From NCBI RefSeq assembly GCF_025061645.1, contig NZ_JANYMP010000001.1, positions 447,591 to 511,590 of the forward strand: DNA of 64,000 bases. The letters are read 5' to 3'. Position numbers and translations under genes: made by a program. The notes below the pieces were generated by a model, which saw nothing but the letters and a program-made list of their open reading frames with translations, did no database searches and had not been told where the DNA came from. Positions 33,819 to 45,100 of the stretch are shown in pieces (the stretch's first letter is position 1; every line of letters begins with the position of its first letter). Source of the stretch: Umezawaea endophytica. GTDB lineage: Bacteria; Actinomycetota; Actinomycetes; Mycobacteriales; Pseudonocardiaceae.

Positions 33819-34021
33819 CGCGGTGATTGTCCTCCCCGCCGGTGGACGTGACAAGCGAGCGCCGCAGGTCAGGACAACCATCGAGCCGGTCGATGGGATC
33901 CATGCGGAATTCGTCGGTTCTGGGGCCGGTGGTCCCGCCCTACCCTGGCACTTGACCACGGTCGTTCCACAGTGGACTGATCACGGGCGCGCGATCCACG
34001 CGACGACGGAGGGACATCACG

Positions 34022-34459
34022 ATGACCGACACCAGCGGCTCCCGGACCCAGCGGCCCGCCGTCGCGAACGACCGAGCCGTCATCGGCGTCATCCTCGCCT
34101 CGCTGGCCTCCATCGCGCTCAACTCCGTGATCGCCGCGCTCGCCTCCGCCGCGCTGCCCGACGGAGGCGTCCGCATGGGCTTGGAGCTGAAGGAGTACGC
34201 GCCGCTGACCGTCGCCGGGGTCCTGATCGGCACGCTCGTCTGGCACGTCGTCCGCAGCCGGGCCCGCGATCCCCGCGCCGTCCTGCGGGTGCTCGTCCCC
34301 GTCGCGGTGCTCGTCTCGTTCGTACCGGACTTCGGGATCCTCTCGGCGGGCGCGACGCTCCTCAACTCGCTGGCCCTGATCGCGATGCACGTCGTCGTCG
34401 CGGCCGTCACCGTGCCGATGCTGCTCAAGGTGCTGCCGCTCAGCCGGTCCGACCGGTGA
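34022..34459 (+). CDS. DUF6069-like four-helix membrane protein
   Basis: A 145-residue integral membrane protein with four hydrophobic segments (near residues 20-45, 60-75, 88-105 and 112-135). It resembles DUF6069 proteins; their function is unknown. The ATG follows GGAGGGACATCACG. It probably belongs to the divergent LysR gene's regulon. Its last 20 bases overlap, tail to tail, the 3' end of the convergent substrate-binding-protein gene. Confidence 0.8.
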   Translation: MTDTSGSRTQRPAVANDRAVIGVILASLASIALNSVIAALASAALPDGGVRMGLELKEYAPLTVAGVLIGTLVWHVVRSRARDPRAVLRVLVPVAVLVSFVPDFGILSAGATLLNSLALIAMHVVVAAVTVPMLLKVLPLSRSDR

Positions 34460-35456
34460 CCAGCATCGGCTTGACGTCGAAGTCGTTCTGCAGCAGGCCG
34501 TAGGTCCTCATGAGGTTCGAGACGCGCTGCAAGCGGCTGAGGTCCAGCGAAGTGGGGTATTCGCCGAAGTGGACGAGGGTGGCCGTGTCCCGGTCGACCT
34601 TGGCGTAGTCGACCAGCAGCGACTGCACGGTCGCGTGGTCGGCCGCGTCCCGCTGCCCCTTGACCATGGCGCGCTGGAAGGCGGCGACGGTGTTCGGGTT
34701 CTGCTGGGCGAACTTCCCCGTCGTGCCGTAGCCGGCGATCGGGATGCCGTCGGTCGGGCCGGAGGCCGCGTAGAGGAACGGGATCTGGCCCGCGTTGCGC
34801 TGGGCGCGGGTGATGAACGGTTCGCTCATGAAACCCGCGTCGACCACGCCGCTCTCGATCGCGGCCTCCATGTCGGGCATGGGCATCGCCTTGAACGTCA
34901 CCTTGTTCAGGTCGACGTCGTTGCCCTCCAGCGTCGCCTTCGCGGTCAGCTCGGCGATGTTGTTGAACGTGTTGAGGGCGATCGTCTTGCCCTCCAGGTC
35001 GCGGGGCGACTTGAAGCCCGAGTTCGCCTTGCCGAGGATCATGAACATCCCGGTCTTGGCCTGGTAGCCGTCCGCGATGAGCTTGAGCCCGTCCGCGCTC
35101 TTGGCGTCGTCCTTGGCCTGGGCGGCGAAGAACGAGACCCAGTTGCCGAAGGTGACGTCGAGGTCGCCGTTGATGAGGGCCGGGATCGCCGCCGCGCCGC
35201 CCTGGACGGTGACCGGCTCGACCTCGAGGCCCTCCTCGTTGAAGTAGCCCTTCTTGATCGCGATGTGCACCGACGCGACGTCGACGATCGGCAGCAGCCC
35301 GATCTTGATCTTGGCCTTCTCCGGCGCGGGCCCGGCCGCGGCGCCCGACTCGGCGTCCGCGTCGCCGAGCAGACCACAGCCGGACGCGGTGAGCAGGACG
35401 ACAGCGGTCAGCAGCCCGGTCAGGGTCCGCGCGGGTCGGCCGCTTCGACGGATCAT
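34440..35456 (-). CDS. ABC transporter substrate-binding lipoprotein (SsuA/TauA/NMT1-like)
   Basis: A 338-residue exported lipoprotein: basic N-terminus, hydrophobic core and lipobox LTASGC (cysteine at ~27), then an acidic linker and a periplasmic-binding fold typical of aliphatic sulfonate, nitrate or thiamine-precursor importers (GLLPIVDVASVHIAIKKGYF; GDLDVTFGNW; ALNTFNNIAEL). These proteins capture a small anionic or nitrogenous solute and hand it to a permease and ATPase. Neither partner is in the window, so it is an orphan here. The ATG at 35456 begins the signal peptide. It is convergent with the DUF6069-like gene, overlapping by 20 bp. Confidence 0.9.
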   Translation of the reverse strand: MIRRSGRPARTLTGLLTAVVLLTASGCGLLGDADAESGAAAGPAPEKAKIKIGLLPIVDVASVHIAIKKGYFNEEGLEVEPVTVQGGAAAIPALINGDLDVTFGNWVSFFAAQAKDDAKSADGLKLIADGYQAKTGMFMILGKANSGFKSPRDLEGKTIALNTFNNIAELTAKATLEGNDVDLNKVTFKAMPMPDMEAAIESGVVDAGFMSEPFITRAQRNAGQIPFLYAASGPTDGIPIAGYGTTGKFAQQNPNTVAAFQRAMVKGQRDAADHATVQSLLVDYAKVDRDTATLVHFGEYPTSLDLSRLQRVSNLMRTYGLLQNDFDVKPMLVTGRTG

Positions 35457-36188
35457 GTGCTGGAACTCCCCGGTGTACGTGACGCGATATCCGGACGAGG
35501 CGAGGACGCGGGATCAGCGATCCCGTCAACCGATGAGCAGGCTTTCGGCGGCTCGACACCTCTCCCGGCATTGCGGTCGGTTTCCGATGACGCGACGACG
35601 GGTCCACATGCTGGCACAGAAAGCGAAAGGGGCATAGTCGAAAATGCAAACCCGAATTCATGGAATACACCTTTCCGCTCAGCGGAAGCCCATCTTTACG
35701 AGCAGCGCAAGATCCGCTACGGCGGTCGCCGACCACTCCGGAGCAGCCCTTACGACTCCCACCTGCGACGCGTCCCCACCGCCCGGCCAAGACTGGACGA
35801 TGCGGTTACGCCGAACCAGGCGATCTATTCCACGGTCATCGTCATAGCGAAATCACCCGAGAATCGGCGGAACAGGAGTCCGGGAGAAACAGGAAAAGAT
35901 TTACCCATTCGACCCGAGCGGGCCTAACACTCGAATAGACCAGGAAAGGAGTCCCGGCCGTCCGCCCCCCTTTCCGCAGGTCGAGCCCGCGGCGAGCGGG
36001 AAGGCGTTCACCGGGGAAATGGCCGGGTGGTACCCGGCGGAGGGCAACCCGGTGCGCCGAATTCCCGTTACCGGCCAACCATCACGCCCGGTGACCAACC
36101 AATCGCGGAAAGGAACACGAACGGAGGAGAACCAATCGGACGCGGACGTACCGCCATCCGCCGTGGACCACCCCCGGCGGGGCGGGAC
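35457..36188. other. Non-coding region with hairpins
   Basis: 732 bp without a protein-like frame, relatively A/T-rich at 35640-35960. It contains TTCCGCT-c-AGCGGAA (35673-35687) and GCCGGGT-ggt-ACCCGGC (36022-36038); the second could be a terminator for the TetR gene (ending at 36189), though it is 150 bp beyond the stop. It holds the upstream region of the lipoprotein gene. I see nothing else I can name. Confidence 0.5.
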
Positions 36189-36812
36189 TCAGCCGCGGGA
36201 CAGCGGGAGGCGGACGGCGGGCGGGAGCGCCGCCGGGACGGGATCGGCCTGGAACGACTGGAGCATCAGCGCGGCGAAGCGGCGGGACGCCGCCACCCTC
36301 ATCGCGGGCGACTCGACGCGGATGCCCTCGTTCGCCATCAGCGCGAGGCTGATGTCCTCCAGGACGAAGTCCCGGCGCAGCGCTCCCGCGTCCTGCGCGC
36401 GGCGAACCAGGTCGAACAGCATCCGCACCGTGCGGTCGCGGTCGGCGGCGAAGTCGACCGCCTGCGGGAGCTGCGAGGTGAACGCGCGGGCGAAGCCCCG
36501 GTCCAGGGCGTGCACCTCCATGAGCCTCTCGACCACCAGGCAGAACCCGCTCCACGGGTCGTCCGCCGCCAGGCCTTCCTCCACGATCGCCGAGCACGAG
36601 GCCATCTGCTCCGCGAAGGCTTCGGTCAGCAGCGCTTCCTTCGTCTGGAAGTGCCGGTAGACGGTCGCGACGCCGACCTCGGCGCGGCGGGCGATCTCCC
36701 GGATCGGCACGTCGAGGCCGTCCGCGGCGAAGGCCGCGCGGGCGACCACGAGGATGCGCAGGCGGTTGTCGCGGGCGTCCGACCGGAGGCTCGTTCCCAC
36801 TTGTGCCGTCAC
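36189..36812 (-). CDS. TetR-family transcriptional repressor
   Basis: A 207-residue TetR regulator. The N-terminal HTH (~15-65) reads [37 protein letters not shown], a textbook match; the rest is a helical ligand-binding domain with no recognisable specificity. The GTG at 36812 gives family length. It is divergent from a quinone oxidoreductase gene with only 49 bp between starts, and that gap contains an inverted repeat, so it most likely represses both. Confidence 0.92.
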   Translation of the reverse strand: MTAQVGTSLRSDARDNRLRILVVARAAFAADGLDVPIREIARRAEVGVATVYRHFQTKEALLTEAFAEQMASCSAIVEEGLAADDPWSGFCLVVERLMEVHALDRGFARAFTSQLPQAVDFAADRDRTVRMLFDLVRRAQDAGALRRDFVLEDISLALMANEGIRVESPAMRVAASRRFAALMLQSFQADPVPAALPPAVRLPLSRG

Positions 36813-36830
36813 CCCTCTCACTTTAGCCAA

Positions 36831-36858
36831 CCGGACGGGGTGCTCCGTTACGGTCCGG
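36831..36858. promoter_or_regulatory. Candidate TetR operator
   Basis: CCGGAC (36831-36836) and GTCCGG (36853-36858) form an inverted repeat with 16 bp between, enclosing CCGTTACGG, in the 49-bp divergent gap between the TetR gene and the oxidoreductase gene. The ATG of the latter is 4 bp further on. Confidence 0.45.
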
Positions 36859-36861
36859 CGC

Positions 36862-37806
36862 ATGAGAGCAGTCCAGTTCACCGAGTACGGCCCGCCGAGC
36901 GTCGTGCACGTCGCCGAGGTGGCGGCGCCGCACGCCGGACCGGGTGAGATCCGCGTCGCCACCAGGGTTTCCGGGCTCTCGCCCGGCGAGACCACCATCC
37001 GCTCGGGGGCGCTGCGGGACGTCGTGCCCGCGACGTTCCCGTACCGGACTGGGTTCGACGCGGCGGGGGTGGTGGACGAGGTCGGCGACGGCGTCACGGG
37101 TGTCGGCGTCGGCGACGAGGTGTTCGGCACGACCCGGCCCGCCGAGCGCGGCGCCAACGCGGACTTCGTGGTCCTGACCGCCTGGGCCCCCAAACCGGCT
37201 GCGTGGAGCTGGGAGGAGGCGGGCGGCGCGGCGGGCGCCGTCGAGACGGCCACCCGCGTCCTGGACCGGCTCGTGGTCGGCGCCGGGCACACCCTGCTCG
37301 TCCAGGGCGCGGCGGGCGGCGTCGGCACCGTGGCGGTCCAGCTCGCGGTCGCCCGCGGCGCGCGCGTCATCGGCACGGCGAGCGAGCGCAACCACGACCT
37401 GCTGCGGTCCCTCGGAGCGGAGCCGACGACGTACGGGACCGGTCTGGTGGAACGGGTTCGCGCGCTGGCACCGTCCGGAGTGGACGCGGTGTTCGACTGC
37501 GCGGGCGGGGCGCTGCCGGACCTGGTCGCCATCGCCGGCGACGCGGCACGCGTGGTGACGATCGCCCCCGACTTCACCGCCGCGGCCCACGGCGTGCACC
37601 TGTCCCACGGAGCGCCCGCCGGTGAGACGGCCGCGGGCTCCGCCGACCCGTTGGCGGTGCACGGTCTCGCCATCGCGGTCACGCTCGCCGAGAACGGCGG
37701 CCTGCGGGTACCGGTCGAGGCGGTGTTCCCGCTCACCGAGGCCGCCGCCGCGCACGAGCTGAGCGAAACCCGCCACGCACGGGGGAAGATCGTGCTGGCG
37801 CACTAG
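36862..37806 (+). CDS. Zinc-independent NADPH:quinone oxidoreductase / enoyl reductase-like MDR
   Basis: A 314-residue medium-chain dehydrogenase/reductase. The substrate-entry domain (~1-125) is followed by a Rossmann domain with VQGAAGGVGTVAVQLA (~150-165) and the ARGKIVL ending typical of quinone oxidoreductases. The zinc-ligand cysteines of alcohol dehydrogenases are absent. It reduces quinones or enones with NADPH in the cytoplasm; the exact substrate is not readable. Control by the divergent TetR is likely. Confidence 0.9.
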   Translation: MRAVQFTEYGPPSVVHVAEVAAPHAGPGEIRVATRVSGLSPGETTIRSGALRDVVPATFPYRTGFDAAGVVDEVGDGVTGVGVGDEVFGTTRPAERGANADFVVLTAWAPKPAAWSWEEAGGAAGAVETATRVLDRLVVGAGHTLLVQGAAGGVGTVAVQLAVARGARVIGTASERNHDLLRSLGAEPTTYGTGLVERVRALAPSGVDAVFDCAGGALPDLVAIAGDAARVVTIAPDFTAAAHGVHLSHGAPAGETAAGSADPLAVHGLAIAVTLAENGGLRVPVEAVFPLTEAAAAHELSETRHARGKIVLAH

Positions 37807-37919
37807 GGTTCCCGGGTTCGAGCGGTGAGCACGCCAACCTCCTACCCCGGCGCGTCCGGGTCGAAGCCGCGCTCGATCAGGACCCGCAGCGACCACCAGG
37901 CGCGCTCGCCGCGTCCGGG

Positions 37920-39149
37920 CTAGTCCGCGGTCACCTCGGCGGGTTGCTCGGAGCGGGAGAACCTGCGCAGCGTGGGGTTCAGCGTGGCGAACACGGTGAG
38001 CGCCGCGGCGCCGCCCGCGCAGGTGAGGATCGCCTGGGTGGGTGGCAGGAGGCCCGCGAGCGCGCCGCCGACCGCTGGGCCCGCGATGGCGGCGATGCCC
38101 AGCGCGACGCCCATGACGCTGCTCAGCCTGCCGCGCAGCTCGTCCGGGGTGAGCAGCAACTGGTAGGTGGTGATCGTGGTGTTCGCGGTCGGCGCCAGGA
38201 ACGCCGCCGCCGCGAACAGCACCCCTGTCGGGTAACCGGGGTCGACGACGAGCGCCAGCGGGATCAGCGCGGTGATCGCCCAGAACACGCCGACGATCGA
38301 CGTGTGCGGTCGCAGCAGTCGGTGCAGGCGGGGTGCGACGAGCGCGCCCAGGATGCCGCCCGCGCCGAGCATGGCCCCCATGACGCCGATCTGGCCCGCG
38401 GGCACCCCCTGCTGCTGGGCGATGGCGATCATCAGCAGGTAGAAAGCCTGGAAGAACAGGTTGAGGCCGACCGCGCAGATCGCGACGACCCGGACGACGG
38501 GCTGGTGCCACACCCACTTCAGCCCGTCGCGGACCTCGTGGTGGAACCGCCCGTGCGCCGGGCGTTCGCGGTGGCGCGCGGGGATGCGGACGAACAGCAG
38601 CGACAGGAACGTCGCCACGTGCGTCACCGCCTCCAGCGCGAATGGCACCCAGCGCGCCAGGCCGAACAGCACGCCGCCGAGCGCGGTGCCCGAGAGCTGG
38701 CCGACGTAGCCGCGGGCGGCGTTCATCGCCACGGCGGCGGGCAGGTGGTGCTCGGGCACGACGGCGGGCAGGGCCGCTTCCTCGGCGGGTTCCGACAACG
38801 CCCGGCAGACGCCGAGCACGACGACGGCAAGCACCACGTGGGGCAGGCCCACCGCGTCCCACCACAGCCCGACGACGAGCGCGGCCATCGCCACCGCCTG
38901 CACGGCTTCGCTGACGAGCATCACGGTCTTGCGGTTCCACCGGTCGACCAGCGCCCCCGCGGGCAGCCCGACCAGCAACTGGGCCGCCGCGCTCGCCCCG
39001 AGCACGAGGCCGGAGGCGACCGCGGAGCCGGTCAGCACCAGCACCAGCAGCGGGAGCGCGATGGTGGACGCGCTGGACCCGGCTTCGGACAGCGCCTGCC
39101 CGATCCACAGCAGCCGGTAGTCGCGGTTGCGCGACAGCGGCGCCGTCAC
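37920..39149 (-). CDS. MFS exporter of the right-hand NRPS operon
   Basis: A 409-residue, 10-12-helix major facilitator of the EntS/MdfA-like MFS_3 group (N-terminal [18 protein letters not shown]; conserved DRWNRK loop between helices 2 and 3). The GTG start at 39149 overlaps the stop of the giant NRPS (GTGA), so its translation is coupled. This strongly suggests that it exports or gives self-resistance to the NRPS product. It is the last gene of the operon in the window. Confidence 0.92.
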   Translation of the reverse strand: MTAPLSRNRDYRLLWIGQALSEAGSSASTIALPLLVLVLTGSAVASGLVLGASAAAQLLVGLPAGALVDRWNRKTVMLVSEAVQAVAMAALVVGLWWDAVGLPHVVLAVVVLGVCRALSEPAEEAALPAVVPEHHLPAAVAMNAARGYVGQLSGTALGGVLFGLARWVPFALEAVTHVATFLSLLFVRIPARHRERPAHGRFHHEVRDGLKWVWHQPVVRVVAICAVGLNLFFQAFYLLMIAIAQQQGVPAGQIGVMGAMLGAGGILGALVAPRLHRLLRPHTSIVGVFWAITALIPLALVVDPGYPTGVLFAAAAFLAPTANTTITTYQLLLTPDELRGRLSSVMGVALGIAAIAGPAVGGALAGLLPPTQAILTCAGGAAALTVFATLNPTLRRFSRSEQPAEVTAD

Positions 39150-42100
39150 GAGTCGGCCCGGCAGTCGGCGGCGATGCCGCGCAGCGCGTCGAGGAAGTCC
39201 TCCGCGACCCGCCGCACCGTGGCCCCGTCGTGCCTGTCCGGCTGGTAGTACCAGGTGAACCGGAGTTCACCCGCGGCCACGCCGCCGACCACCTCCAGCA
39301 GGTGCGGACCCCGGTCCGTCGGGTCGGAGTCCTGTCCGACGGGGTCGAGCACGGCCCGGTACAGCCCGCCGTCGGCGTGGTCCGCGGTGCTGCCGGACTG
39401 GCCGAGGTAGTTGAACACCACCTGCGGTCCCGGTCCGGCGAGCCGCTCCCGCACCTCCGGCCGTCCCAGGTGGCGCAGCGCCCCGAAGCCGAACCCGTTG
39501 CCGGGCACCGTGCGGAGCTGCCTGCGCACCGCCTTGACCAGGTCGCGCCACGCGGGCCGGTCCTCGTCCGGGAGTGTGAGCCCGACCGGGTAGAGGGTGG
39601 TGAACCAGCCGACCGTGCGGGAGAGGTCGGCGCCGAGGACGTCCTCCCGGCCGTGGCCCTCCATGTCCAGCGACACGGTGCGCCGCCCGGTGAACCGGGA
39701 CAGCGCCAGTGCCAGCGCGGCGAGCAGGACGTCGTTGACCCTCGTGCGGTACGCGGTGGGCGCGTCGTGCAGCAGCGCGTCGGTGTCCTCCGCGCCCAGC
39801 ACCACGTGCACCGTGTCCGCCGAGGCGCCCGGTGTCGGCCTCTCGTGGTCCACCGGCAGCGGCGCCGCGTCGAGCGCCGCCGCCCAGTGGTCGACCTCGT
39901 GGTCCAGCGCTCCCCCGGCGACGTGCCCGGCGAGCCCGCCCGCCCAGTCCCGGAACGACGTGGACTTGGCGCCCAGGTCCACCGGCAGGCCCGCCAAGGC
40001 CTGCCGGTAGGCGGTGTCCAGGTCGTCGAGCAGGATCCGCCACGACACGCCGTCCACGACGAGGTGGTGCACGGCCAGGAACAGCAGCGGTGACGGCATC
40101 GCGTCGGCGTGCAGCAGCACGATCCGGAACAGCGGCCCCGTGGCCAGGTCGAAGCCCGCGTGCGCCTCGTCGGCGATCTTCACCACGTGCGCGTGCCGCT
40201 CCTCCTCGCCGACCGGGGTGAGGTCGTGCCGCTCCAGCACCCCACCCGGTTCGACCGGGGCGTTGTGCTGGCGCCACTCGCCGTCGACGTGCTCGAAGCG
40301 CATCCGCAGCGCGTCGTGGTGGGCCAGCACGGCGGCCAGCGCCCGTTCCAGCGCCGCCTCGTCCAGGTCGGAGGTCAGCTCCAGCAGCATGGACTGGTTG
40401 AAGTGGTGCGGCGCCACCGTCCTGGTCTCGAAGAACCACCGCTGGATCGGGGTGAGCGGCACGGCGCCGACCACCTCCGCGGTGTCCGCGGGCGCGGTCT
40501 CGACCTCGGTCACGTGGGGTGCCAGCGCCTCGATCGTCTGGTTGCGGAACAGGACCTTCGTCGTCAACGCCAAGCCGGCCTTCCTCGCGCGGGAGACGAC
40601 CTGGATGACGAGGATGGAGTCACCGCCCAGCTCGAAGAAGTTGTCCCGCACCCCGACGCGGTCGACGCCCAGCACACCGGCCCAGACCTCGGCCAGCGCG
40701 GCCTCGACGGGGTCGCGCGGCGGCACGTGGCCCATCCCGTCATCGGGCGTCGGCTCCGGGGCGGGCAGCGCCTCCCGGTCGAGCTTGCCGTTCGGCGTGA
40801 CCGGCAGGGCGGGCAGCCGCACGAACGCCGACGGCACCAGGTACGCGGGCAGGCGGTCACCCAGGAACGCGCGGAGTTCACCCGGTTCGGCCTCGGTGAC
40901 GACGTAGGCCACCAGGCGGGCGTGGCCCTGGCCGGTGTCCCTGGCCACCACGGCCGCCTCGGTCACCCCTGGGTGGCCGAGCAGCGCCGACTCGACCTCG
41001 CCCGGCTCGACGCGGTGCCCGCGGATCTTGACCTGGTCGTCGATGCGGCCGAGGTACTCGACCACGCCGTCCGCGCGCCTGCGGACCAGGTCGCCGGAGC
41101 GGTACATCCGCTCCCCCGGCGCGCCGAACGGGCAGGCGACGAACAGGGCCGCGGTCAGGCCCGGCCGGTTCAGGTAACCCCTGGCCAGCCCGTCGCCCGC
41201 GATGCACAGCTCACCGGGCACGCCGAGCGGAACCGGCCGCAGCAGGTCGTCCACGACGTAGAGGCGGGTGTTCCAGGCCGGGTGGCCGATCGGCACGGGT
41301 CCGGGGGCCAGCGGCTCACCCGGTTCGACGCGGTGCTCCATGCACCCGACGGTCGTCTCGGTCGGACCGTACTCGTTGACCACGACGGCGGTGGGGTTCG
41401 CCCGCCGCCACTCGTCGACCGCCTCGCCGAGCAACTGCTCCCCGCCGACGACCAGGTCACCGGACGGCGACAGGTCGGCGGGGACGGTGCCCAGCAGCGG
41501 CAGGTGGCTGGGCGTGGCCTTGAGGAACGCCGTCCGCTCCGCCGGGCCGGCGTCCTCGTCCAGGTCGCTGACCACGACCCGACCACCGACGAGCAGCGGG
41601 CCGAAGAGGGTCGTGACGGTGAGGTCGAACGAGACCGGCGAGTGCAGCACCGCCGCGCCGCGCAGGCCGGGGTACACCTCGCAGGCCCACGCCAGGTAGT
41701 TGACCACCGAGCGGTGCTCGACCACGACCCCCTTGGGGCGACCGGTGGAGCCGGACGTGTAGATCACGTACGCCGGGTCGTGGGTGGTCAGCGGCCGGGT
41801 CCGGTCCTGGTCCGTCGGGTTGAGGTCCGTCGGGTTGAGGTCCGTCGGGTTGAGGTCGGGGTGGGAGTTGGTGTCCCGCAGCGGTTCCGGGTCGTCCAGG
41901 ACCAGGGCGGGTCGGGCGTCGTCGAGCACGAACGCGACCCGGTCCGCGGGCTGGTCCGGTTCGACCGGCACGTACGCGGCACCCGACTTGAGCACGGCCA
42001 GCACCGCGACGACCAGTTCGGCGGAACGCGGCAGCGAGAGCGCGACGTACCGGCCGGGGCCGACGCCGTCCGCGATCAGCCGGTGCGCCACGCGGTTGGC

Positions 42101-45100
42101 GCGGGCGTTCAGGTCCGCGTAGGTCAGCGACCGGTCGCCGTCCACCAGCGCGGTCGCGTCCGGTGTGCGCGCCACCTGCGCCTCGACCAGGTCCGCCAGC
42201 GTGGCGTCGGGAACGGCGTGGGCGGTGTCGTTCCACGCGTGCAGCACGTGCCGCCGCTCGTCGGCGCCCATCAGCGGCAGGTCGGCGAGCGGGCGGTCGG
42301 GATCGGCGACCACGCCCTCCAGCAGCACGCCTAGGTGACCGGTCATCCTCTCGACGGTCGCCGCGTCGAACAGGTCGGTGCTGTAGTTGACCGCCCCGTG
42401 CAGGGCGTCGTCGGACTCCTGGAACTCCACGGTGAGGTCGAAGTTGGCCGCCACCACCGGCAGCGGCAGGTCCTCGACGACCAGGCCCGGCAGGTCCGGC
42501 GCGGGCTCCGGGGTGTTCTGGTGGATCACCATCGCCTGGAACAGCGGGGTGCGGCTGGTGTCGCGCTCGGGCCGCAACTCGTCCACCACGCGCTCGAACG
42601 GCACGTCCTGGTGGGCGAACGCGTCCAGCGCCGTGCCCCGCACCTCCCCGAGGAACTCGCGGAACGTGCGGGTCCCGTCGACGGTCGACCGGAGCACCAG
42701 CGTGTCGACGAAGAACCCGACCAGGCCCTCCAGTTCGGCGCGCTCCCGGCCGGAGGCCACGGTGCCCACCGCGATGTCGTCCTGCCCGGACCAGCGGGCG
42801 AACAGCACCTGGCACGCGGCGACCAGCGCCATGAACAGGGTGCCGTCTTGGTGCTGCGCCAAGGCCTTGAGGCGTCCGGCGACCTCGACCGGCACGGTGA
42901 ACGTGTGCACCGCGCCCCGGTTGGTGCGCACCGCGGGCCGGGGCCGGTCGGTCGGCAGTTCCAGCGGCGGGACACCGGCGAGCCGGTCCCGCCAGTGCGC
43001 GAGCTGCTCGTCCAGCAGCGGCCCGATCAGCCGTTCCCGTTGCCACACCGCGAAGTCCGCGTACTGGACCGGCAGGTCGGGCAGGGTGGTGCCGCCTCGG
43101 TACAGGAGGTTCAGCTCGGTGGTCAGCACGCCGTTGGACCAGCCGTCGGTGATGATGTGGTGCGCCAGCAGGAGGAGCACGTGGTCGTCCTCCGCCACGC
43201 GCAGCAGCAGCGGGCGCAGCAGTGGGCCGCGACCGAGGTCGAACGGCCGGGTGCACTCCCGCTCCAACGCCTCGGTGAGCCCGTCCTCGGGGACGTCCAG
43301 CACGGGCACCTCGACGTCGTGGGGCGGGTGGACGACCTGGACGCCGTGCCCGTCCACGGTCTCGAAGGTGGTGCGCAGCGACTCGTGCCGGGCCACCAGC
43401 GCGGTCAGCGCCGTGCCGAGGGCGTCCACGTCCAGGTGGCCGCGGAGCCGCAGGATGGACGGCGAGAGGTAGTCGGTGCTCTCCGGCTCGAACTGGTCCA
43501 GGAACCACATCCGCTGCTGGGCGAACGACAGCGGCAGTGCGCCGCCGCGCGGCACGCGCGGGATCGCGGCCTCTGCCCGGCCCTGACCGAGCGCCTCGAC
43601 GAGCCGGGCGACCGTGGGCGAGCTGAACAGCACCCGCGGTGACACGGGCGCGTCCAGTTCGGCGCGCAGCCGGGACACCACGCGGATGCTGAGGATGGAA
43701 TCGCCGCCCAGCTCGAAGAAGTTGTCGTCGAGCCCGACTCGCGGCACGCCCAGCACGTCGGCCCAGATGCCGCAGACCCGGTCCTCGACCCGCGTGCGCG
43801 GAGCGCGGTAGGTCGCGGCGTCGGCCCGCAGGTCCGGCGCGGGCAGGGCCTTCCGGTCGACCTTCCCGTTGGCCGTCATCGGGAGCGCGTCCAACGCGAC
43901 GAACGCGGAGGGCACCAGGTAGTCCGGCAGCCGCTCGGCCAGCCACGCCCGCAGGTCGGCGGGACCGGTCGACACGACGTAGGCCACGAGCCGCCGGTGA
44001 CCGTCGTCCTGCCGCGCGACGACCACGGCTTCGCGAACGTCGGGGTGCCTGCTCAGGACGGCCTCGACCTCTCCGGGTTCGATGCGGAAGCCCCGGATCT
44101 TGACCTGGTCGTCGGTACGCCCCAGGTAGTCCAGCGTGCCGTTCGCCAACCACCGCGCCCGGTCACCGGTGCGGTACATCCGCTCCCCCGCACCACCGAA
44201 CGGATCGGCCAGGAACCGATCAGCGGTCAACCCCGGCCGACCCAGGTAACCACGAGCGACCTGAGCACCGGCCAGGAACAACTCCCCCGGCACCCCAACG
44301 GGAACCGGTCGCAGGTCCTCGTCGAGCACATAGGCCCGCACGTTGCGCAGCGGACGTCCCACGACGGGAGACCCAGGCGCGACACGGCACGACAGCGCGT
44401 CCACAGTGGACTCAGTGGGCCCGTAGAAGTTGTAGCTGTCAGTACCGGGCACGTCGGCCAACCGCCGCCACAGCGCCTCACCGATCGCTTCACCGCCCAA
44501 CATCAGCACCTTCGGCCGGTGCTTACCATCCAACAGCCCCGCCTCCAGCAACTGCCGGGCGTAGGACGGCGTCAGGTCCAGGAAGTCGATCCGCCGATCC
44601 ACCACGTAGTCCACGAGCGCGGGCGGATCCAACCGAACGTCCTCGTCCAGCACGTGCAACTCGTGGCCATCAGCCATCAACACGACACCTTCAAGGGAGG
44701 TGTCGAACGAGAACACCGCCGACAACGCCACCCGCAACCGCCGACCCCGAACAAAATCTTCACGGTGGTTCACCAGCAGGTTCACCAGACTGCGATGCTC
44801 GACCACCACACCCTTCGGCCGACCCGTCGACCCGGACGTGTAGATCACGTAGGCCGCGTGGTCCGGACGCACCGGCGGCAGTTCCGAGGAGTCCTGGTGG
44901 TCGGACGCGGGCAGTGTCCCGCGCACCACCAGCACCGGCCTCGCGTCCGCTAGCAGGAACTCCACCCGATCAGCGGGCAACGCCGGATCGACGGGGAGGT
45001 AAACCCCACTGGCCTTCCAGATCGCCAGCAACGCCACCACGAACTCCACCGACCGCGGCAACATCAGCGCCACGAGCCGCTCCGGACCGACCCCTCCGGC

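Noticed and set aside
37807-37919. Terminator between the oxidoreductase and MFS genes
   Set aside because: TCGAGCGG and CCGCGCTCGA pair only with a two-base bulge and a long loop, too weak to call.
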